From Bifidobacterium breve (GTDB lineage: Bacteria > Actinomycetota > Actinomycetes > Nanopelagicales > Nanopelagicaceae): a DNA stretch of 59,192 nt. Shown piece after piece: positions 15,616 to 23,310 of the stretch. The stretch is taken from NCBI GenBank assembly GCA_945889195.1, contig CAMDBB010000008.1, forward strand, positions 1-59,192. Direction: 5' to 3'. Made by a program: the position numbers and the translations under genes. Under the pieces are notes generated by a model. That model was not told the DNA's origin. It saw nothing but the letters and a program-made list of their open reading frames with translations, and did not search any database. Each line of letters opens with the position of its first letter. Positions within the stretch are counted from its first letter, which is position 1.

Positions 15616-16911
15616 CTATTTCACCTCATGCAGCAAGTCGATAAGAATTGTTGACCAACTGAAGTCAGGTGCGCCACGTCCAAATGCGGTTTGTGGGTTG
15701 TAGTACTCGCGGAAGCCGCTCTTTTGCACCATTGCAATGCTTTGGTTTGCAATGTGACGGGCTAGATCGTTGCGACCATGGCGAGTTAAACCGCGAGCGA
15801 TATACCAATTGCTATTCATCCACGAAGGACCGCGCCAAACAAGTGTTCCTCCCACTGTATCTGGGCGATAAGTCGGATGGTTCATAGCAGTGCTTGGGAT
15901 TGGATAGTCAGCCCAATACTCTTCAGGATTTAAGATTCGTGCGATCAGTAAATCTGCCTTGCGCTTATCTAGATCAGGCAAGAGCAGTGGCATCAAACTC
16001 ATAAAGGTGTTTACGCGCAGTTGCTTATTCTCTTTACCGTTTACGCCGTAATAAAGACCATCTTCTTCATTCCAGCAAAGTTCATCGAGTGATTTGCGAG
16101 CCTTGGCTGCTCGAGCTTTGTATTCGTCGTGTCCGGCTTGATCTCCAACTTGCTTGCAGAGATCGGCAAGTACATGGAGATTTTCAATGTAAATTGTATT
16201 GGTCATTACATCGGCAACGACAAAGTGATTTAGCTCAATCATCTTCTTTGGATCACGATCAAACTTGTCATATGGATCGCAGATTGAATGCCAGCCACGA
16301 TCCCAAGACTCGTGTTCTTCATCCTGGATATTCATGATTTCATCCCAGACTGGAGAATGATCAATACCGGTCTCATCTGGTTGAACTACACGAACCAATC
16401 CATCACCATATGGATTGCGCACGGTATGAAGCCATTCGTAGAACCGCTTCACAGCTGGCAAAACTTCGTTGATGAATTCAACTCCACGACCACGCTTTGC
16501 AACAGCGCTTACCGCTTCAGCCAAGAGTGGTGGTTGCATCTCATCAGAAAGGTATCGACTGCGGAATGCGATCGCATAGGTTGAAACCATCTCTTCATAG
16601 GCATCGCGCTGCCAAAATGTTACGTGTGAGACAAAGCCATCCGAGTGCTGGTTCTTTAGCAAGCTCTTCAGCTCTGCCTCAGCTTTTTGAAGGTCTACAT
16701 GGCTAAGTGCGATTGCGTGGAAGCAAGAATCCCAGAACCACTGAAATGGGTAGGTAACAGAAGAAGGACAGGTGAAATCAAAGTCATGACCGCACCAGTC
16801 GGCGTGGCCGCGTTGGCGATTACGTTCATGTATCGCTGCGACTTCATCCTTTACCCACTTAATATCCGCCTCAGTTGGAGAGTGGTCCTTGAGTGTCATC
16901 TTGCGCTCCAT
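15616..16911 (-). CDS. MGH1-like/GH63-type glycoside hydrolase (cytoplasmic)
   Basis: A 431-residue (alpha/alpha)6-barrel glycosidase. Signature segments are YPFQWFWDSCFHAIAL near the N-terminus, VQPDETGIDHSPVWD in the middle, and GGTLVWRGPSWMNSNWYIAR with FREYYNPQTAFGRGAPDFSW near the end. This resembles mannosylglycerate/glucosylglycerate hydrolases and other GH63-like enzymes. There is no signal peptide, so it should act inside the cell on an imported glycoside. A GAGGAAAG ribosome-binding site precedes ATG 16911. It lies between the LacI gene and the TIM-barrel isomerase. The natural substrate, perhaps a compatible solute or disaccharide, is a guess. Confidence 0.88.
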   Translation of the reverse strand: MERKMTLKDHSPTEADIKWVKDEVAAIHERNRQRGHADWCGHDFDFTCPSSVTYPFQWFWDSCFHAIALSHVDLQKAEAELKSLLKNQHSDGFVSHVTFWQRDAYEEMVSTYAIAFRSRYLSDEMQPPLLAEAVSAVAKRGRGVEFINEVLPAVKRFYEWLHTVRNPYGDGLVRVVQPDETGIDHSPVWDEIMNIQDEEHESWDRGWHSICDPYDKFDRDPKKMIELNHFVVADVMTNTIYIENLHVLADLCKQVGDQAGHDEYKARAAKARKSLDELCWNEEDGLYYGVNGKENKQLRVNTFMSLMPLLLPDLDKRKADLLIARILNPEEYWADYPIPSTAMNHPTYRPDTVGGTLVWRGPSWMNSNWYIARGLTRHGRNDLARHIANQSIAMVQKSGFREYYNPQTAFGRGAPDFSWSTILIDLLHEVK

Positions 16912-16939
16912 TCATCTTTCCTCGTTGTTTTCTTATCTT

Positions 16940-16982
16940 TATTTGGTATCTATTTGGTATCTATTTGGTCTTTTATTTGATC
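16940..16982. repeat. 11-bp tandem repeat between LacI and glycosidase genes
   Basis: The unit TATTTGGTATC occurs twice exactly (16940-16950, 16951-16961), then as TATTTGGTC (16962-16970) and as a degenerate TATTTGATC (16974-16982) that overlaps the stop codon of the LacI gene. It fills the leader of the glycosidase gene. Confidence 0.8.
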
Positions 16983-17980
16983 TTCATCGTTGATTTTCGT
17001 AAAACCAACTCTGAAGGGATTACCCGTTTCTTTCTAGCCTTTGAACCTTTTATCAAATCATCGAGTATCGCCATCGCCTCAACGCCGAGGTCATATTGAT
17101 TCTGATTAATAGTGGTTAGCCCCGGAGTCACATAGCCACTCAAGGCAATATCGTCGTAACCCACAATTCCAACCTCTTGCGGGATTTTGATCTTCATCTC
17201 AATCAGCGCATGCATTGCGCCAATGGCGGTCAAGTCGTTGTGCGCAACGATTCCAAATGGCGGCTTGAACTTCTTGGCAATTTCTTCGGCAACTCTGGCG
17301 CCGGCTTCAAGTGTGTCGTCACTAAACAAAATCTCTAACTTGGTTTTTCCAGCACCGCGTTTTACGCCTTCTAAACGTAGTGATCCAAATCCTTTTTCGA
17401 GTGAATTGCCGATGTAAATAATCTTGGGATATCCACACTTAACTAAATGAGCGGCAGCGATTTCACCGCCCTCAAAGTCTTGGCTAGATACCGTTGGTAA
17501 ATCGGTATCCTCTTTTTGAACGTTAACCAGAATAATTTTCGCTCTCTGAGATAAGAGTTTCTCACGATGGCGCTTTAAGACTCCATCGGCACAGACGATT
17601 ATTCCGGCAGCTCTATGGCTTGCCAGGAAGTCTAGGTATGAAATTTCGCGTTCTGAATCTTCAGCCGAATTGCACAAAATCAGGGAATATCCTCTTCGCT
17701 GAACTTCATCTTCAATACCGCGCACCATTTCTGGATAGAAAGGGTTTTGGATATCGGTAAGAATCAAGCCAATCATTGTTGAACTTTGGCGCCGTAACGA
17801 CTGAGCAATCGATGATGGCTGGTATTGAAGTTCAGTTATGCTCTTATTAACTTTTGCTCTCGTCTTGGCGGCTACGTAGCCAACTCCAGCTATTACTCGG
17901 CTCACAGTGGCAGTACTAACGCCGGCATGGGAGGCGACATCGGAAATTGTTGCCTCTGTAATTCGCTTCTGACTACCCAT
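16973..17980 (-). CDS. LacI family transcriptional regulator
   Basis: A 335-residue repressor-type regulator. The N-terminal helix-turn-helix is clear in TISDVASHAGVSTATVSRVI, followed by the hinge region YQPSSIAQSLRRQSS and a periplasmic-binding-protein-like sensor domain (GLILTDIQNPFYPEMVRGIE, PFGIVAHNDLTAIGAMHALI, VGIVGYDDIALSGYVTPGLT). I chose ATG 17980; a GTG at 17989 is an alternative. It is transcribed away from the Gfo/Idh gene at 18127 and together with the glycosidase and isomerase genes, so it probably controls this sugar island, including its transporter. Confidence 0.95.
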   Translation of the reverse strand: MGSQKRITEATISDVASHAGVSTATVSRVIAGVGYVAAKTRAKVNKSITELQYQPSSIAQSLRRQSSTMIGLILTDIQNPFYPEMVRGIEDEVQRRGYSLILCNSAEDSEREISYLDFLASHRAAGIIVCADGVLKRHREKLLSQRAKIILVNVQKEDTDLPTVSSQDFEGGEIAAAHLVKCGYPKIIYIGNSLEKGFGSLRLEGVKRGAGKTKLEILFSDDTLEAGARVAEEIAKKFKPPFGIVAHNDLTAIGAMHALIEMKIKIPQEVGIVGYDDIALSGYVTPGLTTINQNQYDLGVEAMAILDDLIKGSKARKKRVIPSELVLRKSTMKIK

Positions 17981-18126
17981 GAAAATCACCCGCCTGCGCT
18001 AAAGATTTGCCTCAAAAACCCTAGATTTACGCTGTATGAATTCGATACCATACCACTCTGCAACTAGGAATTCACTAGCAATCGCAAGATGCTTTTGCCG
18101 ATGAATTTCAATAATCGAAGGAATTT
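17981..18126. promoter_or_regulatory. divergent control region of the sugar island
   Basis: This 146-base region separates the LacI gene from the divergent Gfo/Idh gene. It contains an inverted repeat GTAT-7-ATAC at 18034-18048 and GCAA-7-TTGC near 18087-18103; either could be an operator. A GAAGGA ribosome-binding site precedes ATG 18127. No conserved LacI operator was identified with confidence. Confidence 0.35.
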
Positions 18127-19245
18127 ATGAATCGCGTACGTGTGGGTTTAGTCGGCGCAGGTGCAGTGGCATCTTCGGTACATCTACCAATTTTGACTCG
18201 CCGTAGCGATCTCTTTGAAGTCGTAGCGTTAGCTGATTTAAATTTAAAGGCCACACACGTGCTCGCCGATCGATTCGGGATCTCGCGCGAGAATTGTTTT
18301 GATTCACCAATGAAGTTGATTGCTTCAGGTTCAATCGATGCCATTATGGTTTTGAATTCCGGCTCACATGCTGAAGTAGTTGTAAGCGCACTTAACGCTG
18401 GCCTCAATGTTTTCTGTGAAAAGCCACTTGCATATGCCAAGCGCGAGATGAAGGAAATAGAGGCGGCTCTTAAATCATCAGGTAAGTCGCTGATGATCGG
18501 CTATATGAAGACTTTTGATTCTGCGGTAATTGCAGCTAGAAAAGCAATCACGAGCCGTCCTCGCACAGTTGATGTCCTTGTCTTGCACCCAAGTGGAGAT
18601 AGCCAATTGGTTACCTCTGAACTTTCAGTAGATCTCCCACAATCTCCAGCAGGGCTTAATGAAATTTTCTCCAAGGTAAAGAACGAAATTCAGGTTGAAG
18701 CCCTCGGTGAAGCTGCTGCAAAATCTTTTGGAGATTTGTACACCGACATTATCCTTGGCAGTGTCATCCACGAGTTCTCAGTGCTCCGTGCCTTAGATGT
18801 TCATATAACTGAAGTTGACTTTGTAGATCGCTGGCCAAATCCAGGTCATAGCGAATCAATTATTATTCACGCCCGAACCGCAGATGGCGTTCGAGTTACT
18901 ATTCGCTGGTTCTACCTTGATCAATACCCTGCCTATCAAGAAGAAATCCGCTGGGTAAATGAGGAGGAAGGCCATCACATAATCTTCCCTAGCCCTTATA
19001 TCTTGCGTATTCCTACCCAGTTGATAACTACTCGCCGCAGAGGCATTGATCACGAAATGGTTCGAACTAATTCATATACCGCCTCATTTGAAAATGAATT
19101 AGTTGCCTTCCATCACTTAGTCATGACTGGCAAGCAGGATGCTGATCCAATTGCGGATGGGTTAGAGGATTTAGAGATCGCTCAAATGATTGCAAGGAAG
19201 ATCGCTGAGCGAGAAGGTACGCCGGTCAAAGGCGATATTGCCTAG
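18127..19245 (+). CDS. Gfo/Idh/MocA family oxidoreductase (sugar island)
   Basis: A 372-residue dehydrogenase with VRVGLVGAGAVASSVHLPIL as the nucleotide-binding start, the catalytic NVFCEKPLAYAKREM motif and MIGYMKTFDSAVIAAR after it. Its C-terminal domain is longer than usual and contains IILGSVIHEFSVLRALDVH. It is divergent from the LacI regulator and converges on the PHP gene with a 2-base gap. It could oxidise the imported sugar, or its hydrolysis product, to a keto form before the TIM-barrel enzyme acts. This pairing is common in bacterial sugar loci; the substrate is unknown. Confidence 0.88.
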   Translation: MNRVRVGLVGAGAVASSVHLPILTRRSDLFEVVALADLNLKATHVLADRFGISRENCFDSPMKLIASGSIDAIMVLNSGSHAEVVVSALNAGLNVFCEKPLAYAKREMKEIEAALKSSGKSLMIGYMKTFDSAVIAARKAITSRPRTVDVLVLHPSGDSQLVTSELSVDLPQSPAGLNEIFSKVKNEIQVEALGEAAAKSFGDLYTDIILGSVIHEFSVLRALDVHITEVDFVDRWPNPGHSESIIIHARTADGVRVTIRWFYLDQYPAYQEEIRWVNEEEGHHIIFPSPYILRIPTQLITTRRRGIDHEMVRTNSYTASFENELVAFHHLVMTGKQDADPIADGLEDLEIAQMIARKIAEREGTPVKGDIA

Positions 19246-19247
19246 CT

Positions 19248-20453
19248 TTACTTCTTAAATCCGATGGCGTGATACATGCCGTTGGAATCAGTCAGTGAGT
19301 AAAGTCCACTTTCTCCACTGACGGTTGTGAAATCTTTGGTAATCAGAGTTTTCTTTCCAGATGGGGCAAGCAAGGTCATTCCATCTCCCCCATCAACGAC
19401 CATCTCATCCTCTAGTGGAAACACGACAGGTGCTTTTGGATCGGCCGATATCGCCACTCGTCCATCACTTAGCGCAGCTAAAACTTGGCTCTGAGTAACT
19501 TCATTATCCTCAGTATCGATCTCAACCCAAGTAGTTGGTTCGCCAGGCAGACCATCTGATGTGTAACGATGGAAATCACTTCCGCCAATTGGAATCTTTG
19601 AACCGTTATCGCGCCACCATTCAAATGGCTCAGTTGTCTTGCGGTCCCAGGATGAGTGCCAAAGTTCAGTTAGATCTATTCCACTTGGCGTATCTCTGCG
19701 CCAGTGGCAAGGAGCTGAGAGCGGATGATTAATTGAGAGAAGCCCACCTTGGTTCTTGGTCTGACTTAGCCAGCGATCCGTTGCTTCGCGATAATCAACC
19801 CAATCGCTATGTCCAAAAGAATTTGCATGTCCGCTATCGGTTGTTACTTCTTGTCCGGCCAATAGGTTGATACCGCTAAATTTTGAAACTTCAGGCAAGA
19901 ATCTATGGTGGCTAGTTGTGTTGTGATCTGTGATCGCTAGAAGTTCTAGCCCTCGTTCTGCCGCCAGGGATGCCAATTCATTTAAAGTTAGATCTCCATC
20001 AGAATGAACAGAGTGAGTATGGAAATCTGCAGGAAACCAGCGATAACCTGATCTCGACTTTAACTTTCGTCGTGGTGGGAGAATCGGTTTAGCAGAAGCA
20101 AGATTCGCATCTGGGAATACCGGCTTTCCTAAGGTAACTTCAACTTCGATCTTTACTCCATCTGGATCGACGCGATGTAAACCAAGTGAAACAAACCAAG
20201 TGCCGGCACGTATCGGACCCGGAAGATAACCAGGAGTTGAATCGACTTCACTTACTGCAACGTGGTCGCGTTCGCTGCCGGAGAAGCCACGGAAACCAAC
20301 TGGATCAAAGAGGCCAAGGTCGATTACCGATAGAAAACTATTGTGGCGCATGCTTACCGTTACGCCTTCGACACCTGCTGGCACATCAAATGGAACATAC
20401 TGATAAATAGAATCAGCGCGATCCTGGGGCGTATATACCTTTGAGTAAAGCAT
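19248..20453 (-). CDS. CehA/McbA-type PHP-domain metallohydrolase
   Basis: A 401-residue protein. Residues 1-130 form a beta-rich N-terminal domain; the PHP phosphoesterase-like domain follows. Metal-binding motifs are in order: ADFHTHSVHSDGDLTLNE, LLAITDHNTTSHHRF, LLAGQEVTTDSGHANSFG, LSINHPLSAPCH and IGGSDFHRY. Known CehA/McbA proteins include carbaryl hydrolases, but most are uncharacterised. It is followed by the ABC transporter genes on the same strand in the order SBP, permeases, ATPase, PHP, so it is the last gene of that operon. A role in hydrolysing an ester or phosphate bond of the imported compound is possible but not shown. Confidence 0.87.
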   Translation of the reverse strand: MLYSKVYTPQDRADSIYQYVPFDVPAGVEGVTVSMRHNSFLSVIDLGLFDPVGFRGFSGSERDHVAVSEVDSTPGYLPGPIRAGTWFVSLGLHRVDPDGVKIEVEVTLGKPVFPDANLASAKPILPPRRKLKSRSGYRWFPADFHTHSVHSDGDLTLNELASLAAERGLELLAITDHNTTSHHRFLPEVSKFSGINLLAGQEVTTDSGHANSFGHSDWVDYREATDRWLSQTKNQGGLLSINHPLSAPCHWRRDTPSGIDLTELWHSSWDRKTTEPFEWWRDNGSKIPIGGSDFHRYTSDGLPGEPTTWVEIDTEDNEVTQSQVLAALSDGRVAISADPKAPVVFPLEDEMVVDGGDGMTLLAPSGKKTLITKDFTTVSGESGLYSLTDSNGMYHAIGFKK

Positions 20454-20465
20454 GAGTTAAGCGAA

Positions 20466-21533
20466 TTAGTACAAATCTTCGCTTGTCTTATTGTAAAGAA
20501 GCGATCGGCCAGGTTCTGGCTTTAAGTGCACAGTGTCTCCCATTGCAGGTTCTGAACCATCTGGCGCAGTTCCGCGAACCAAAATTCCATTGCAGTCTGC
20601 GGTTACCAGATAGTGAGTGCCAAGGTTTTCGGTAACTTTCACAACGCCAGATGCGATCCCAGATCCTGGACCTGATACCAATGAAACATATTCGGGGCGC
20701 ACACCAAAGACGACCTGATCACCAGTACGAGCGGTAGAAGCATGTTCTGGAATGTCGAAGGTCATTGAGCCAATAACAACCTTGCCATCATTAACCAATC
20801 CATCAAGCAAATTCATTGGAGTAGATCCAATAAAACTGGCAACAAATATATTTGCTGGTTTATGGAAGAACTCGGCAGGGCTTCCTACCTGTTTAATGCG
20901 GCCCTTATCCATAACAGCCATGCGGTCTGCTAAGGCCAGAGCTTCTGATTGATCATGTGTAACCAAAATAGTTGTAACGCCGAGTTCGCGCTGTAACTGC
21001 TTTAGGAATGTTCTGGCCTCAAGGCGCAGACGTGCATCTAGGTTTGATAGTGGCTCATCGAAGAGATAAAGGCTTGGTGTACAAGCCATTGCACGCGCAA
21101 CTGCAACGCGCTGTTGTTGACCACCTGAAATCTGCCCCGGTTTGCGATCTAACAACATCTGAATAGAAAGAGCTTCGGATGCTTGTGTAACTCGTTTATT
21201 GATCTCTTCCTTCGAAAACTTTCTAACCTTCAGAGGATAAGAGATGTTCTCCAAAACGTTCATGTGTGGATATAGCGCATAGTCCTGAAAGACCATCGCA
21301 ATATTGCGCGCACCTGGAGTCAAGAAGGTTACATCTTTGCCTTCAAATGAAATTGTGCCGCTAGTGGAGGATTCAAGACCGCCCAAAGTGCGAAGCAAGG
21401 TGGTCTTTCCGCAGCCCGAAGGACCTAGCAGGGCGAAGAATTCGCCATCCTTGATCTCAAGGTCGAGCTCATCAAGGGCGCGTACGCCACCAGGAAATAC
21501 CTTGGTGATCTTTTCAATTGATACGAAGCTCAT
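20466..21533 (-). CDS. carbohydrate ABC transporter ATP-binding protein (MalK/UgpC-like)
   Basis: A 355-residue ATPase of the CUT1 sugar importer class. Visible motifs are Walker A GPSGCGKTTLLRTLGG, Q-loop MVFQDYALYPHM, signature SGGQQQRVAVARAMA, Walker B LYLFDEPLSNLDARLR and the switch His in LVTHDQSEAL. The C-terminal regulatory OB-like (TOBE) domain follows from about residue 235. It overlaps the permease gene upstream by a single base. It should energise uptake through the two permeases and the binding protein of the same operon. Confidence 0.95.
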   Translation of the reverse strand: MSFVSIEKITKVFPGGVRALDELDLEIKDGEFFALLGPSGCGKTTLLRTLGGLESSTSGTISFEGKDVTFLTPGARNIAMVFQDYALYPHMNVLENISYPLKVRKFSKEEINKRVTQASEALSIQMLLDRKPGQISGGQQQRVAVARAMACTPSLYLFDEPLSNLDARLRLEARTFLKQLQRELGVTTILVTHDQSEALALADRMAVMDKGRIKQVGSPAEFFHKPANIFVASFIGSTPMNLLDGLVNDGKVVIGSMTFDIPEHASTARTGDQVVFGVRPEYVSLVSGPGSGIASGVVKVTENLGTHYLVTADCNGILVRGTAPDGSEPAMGDTVHLKPEPGRSLLYNKTSEDLY

Positions 21534-22399
21534 TAGCCCTTAATCCCTCCATAGAAACGGAAACCATATTTTTTATTTACATAGAAGTACATAGCAAGAA
21601 CCGGAATTGTGTAGATCAAAGAAAAGGCAGCCACGGTACGGAATACCGCTTGTCCACCATCGTTATAGAAGCTATACATCATCACAGCCGCTGGTTGTTT
21701 ATTTATATCTCTTATCAAGATAAATGGGGCGAGGAAGTTGCCCCATGCCTGAACAAACGACCAGACGAAGATAACTGCTAGGCCTGGTCGAATAATTGGG
21801 GTAACCACATCCTTAAGGATGCGGAAAGAGCTTGCTCCGAATATCTGTGCTGACTCTTCATAGCTCTTTGGAATTGAGTCCGTGAAATCCTTCAAGATAA
21901 ATATCGCTGCAGGTATGAGGCCGCCTGTTAAAACCAGAACAACACCTTGATATGTATCAATAAGGTTTAATCGCAATGAGAGCAAGAAAAGCGGAACCAT
22001 CGCTGCGCTGCCGGTAACAATTGATGAGAAGAGAAGAAGTATGTATAGGAAAGCATCTCTACCCGCGAATTTGATTCGGCTCAGCACATAAGAAGCTGGA
22101 GCACCAACAAGAATTACTGCAAGGCCGCTTCCTGCTGAGAAAATTGCCGAGTTCATCAATGAGCGATAGGCATAAGGATTCTCTGCCATCTCAGAGAAGT
22201 TTCCTAGCCCCCAATTAGGCCATTTGATTCGGAAGGTTGGATCTGAATCAAAAGGCGCTAGGACTAACCACATCAAAGGGATCGCGAAGAAACTTACTGC
22301 CAATAGTACGAAGGCTAAGGTCGAAACCTTTTCAACTTTTGTGCGTTCATCGATGCGACGCTTATCTTGCAGTTGGATTTGCTTACCGAAGAGTCTCAT
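21533..22399 (-). CDS. carbohydrate ABC transporter permease (MalG-like)
   Basis: A 288-residue membrane protein with six predicted helices. The conserved cytoplasmic EAA loop reads EESAQIFGASSFRILKDVVT followed by PIIRPGL, placed in the C-terminal half as in MalG-type permeases. It overlaps its neighbours on both sides by one base (TAATG-like), which suggests strict co-translation. The start is at ATG 22399. Confidence 0.93.
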   Translation of the reverse strand: MRLFGKQIQLQDKRRIDERTKVEKVSTLAFVLLAVSFFAIPLMWLVLAPFDSDPTFRIKWPNWGLGNFSEMAENPYAYRSLMNSAIFSAGSGLAVILVGAPASYVLSRIKFAGRDAFLYILLLFSSIVTGSAAMVPLFLLSLRLNLIDTYQGVVLVLTGGLIPAAIFILKDFTDSIPKSYEESAQIFGASSFRILKDVVTPIIRPGLAVIFVWSFVQAWGNFLAPFILIRDINKQPAAVMMYSFYNDGGQAVFRTVAAFSLIYTIPVLAMYFYVNKKYGFRFYGGIKG

Positions 22400-23304
22400 T
22401 ACTTCTTACCCTTCCGAGACATGCGCAGAACTATCAATGAGATAACTAAGTTCAGGAAAAGCATGATCGCTGCAATCGCTGATCCATAACCAAAATCTAG
22501 ATAACGAAGTGCGCTGTCATAGATAAAGATGGGCAGAATCTGGGTCTCGCCTCCTGGGCCGCCACCTGTGAGCAAATAAGGCCCAAAGTCATTGAAGGTC
22601 CAAAGGGTGATCAAAAGAAGGTTTGTAAGAATGTATGAGCGCGCAGAGGGAAGAACGATATTTCGCAGTTGCTGCATCTTTGAAGCTCCTGCAACGCGCG
22701 CAACCTCAATATGTGATTTTGGAATCGATGCGATTGCGGCGCTAAAGAGCAGCATCGAAAAGGCGGTACCACGCCAGATGTTAAAGATAATGATCGAGAG
22801 CATTGGATAATCAAGTAACCAGTCGATATTTACACCCAAGATTGCATTGAGCGTGCCCTCCTCATTATTAAAGAAGGCAAACCATAAGAATGCAACGACT
22901 GAACCAGGAACGATCCAAGCAAAGATAACTATTAACTCAACGATGTTACGAATTCTTGGAGAAAGTTCATTTAATACCCAAGCAAGAATGAAGCCAAGTA
23001 ACGCTTGGCCGAAGATGGCAGAGCCCAATACATAAATGATAGTTAACTTGAGTGAACTTAAAAATTGTGGGTCGTTTAGCGCCTTAGTGAAGTTATCAAT
23101 TCCAACGAAACTGGGATTTAGCGCTTCGATACCTACGAGTTTGTAATCAGTTAAACCTAGGTAGAGCGTCCAGAAAGCCGGAATGAGGAGAAAGATTCCA
23201 ATAAAGATAAGCGACGGAGAGAGGAAAGCGGTCGCAGCGCCTTTACCAAGAACAGAGTTCCCGGGCCTTGCGGCCCGGGAACCCTTCATCGTCTTAGACT
23301 TCAT
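22399..23304 (-). CDS. carbohydrate ABC transporter permease (MalF-like)
   Basis: A 301-residue membrane protein with six predicted helices after a basic cytoplasmic tail. The EAA loop is EVARVAGASKMQQLRNIVLP near residue 220. The segment FIGIFLLIPAFWTLYLGLTD is typical of the first helix of MalF/UgpA-type subunits. It is 6 bases downstream of the solute-binding protein gene and overlaps the second permease gene. It forms the translocation channel of this importer. Confidence 0.93.
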   Translation of the reverse strand: MKSKTMKGSRAARPGNSVLGKGAATAFLSPSLIFIGIFLLIPAFWTLYLGLTDYKLVGIEALNPSFVGIDNFTKALNDPQFLSSLKLTIIYVLGSAIFGQALLGFILAWVLNELSPRIRNIVELIVIFAWIVPGSVVAFLWFAFFNNEEGTLNAILGVNIDWLLDYPMLSIIIFNIWRGTAFSMLLFSAAIASIPKSHIEVARVAGASKMQQLRNIVLPSARSYILTNLLLITLWTFNDFGPYLLTGGGPGGETQILPIFIYDSALRYLDFGYGSAIAAIMLFLNLVISLIVLRMSRKGKK

Positions 23305-23310
23305 GCAGCC

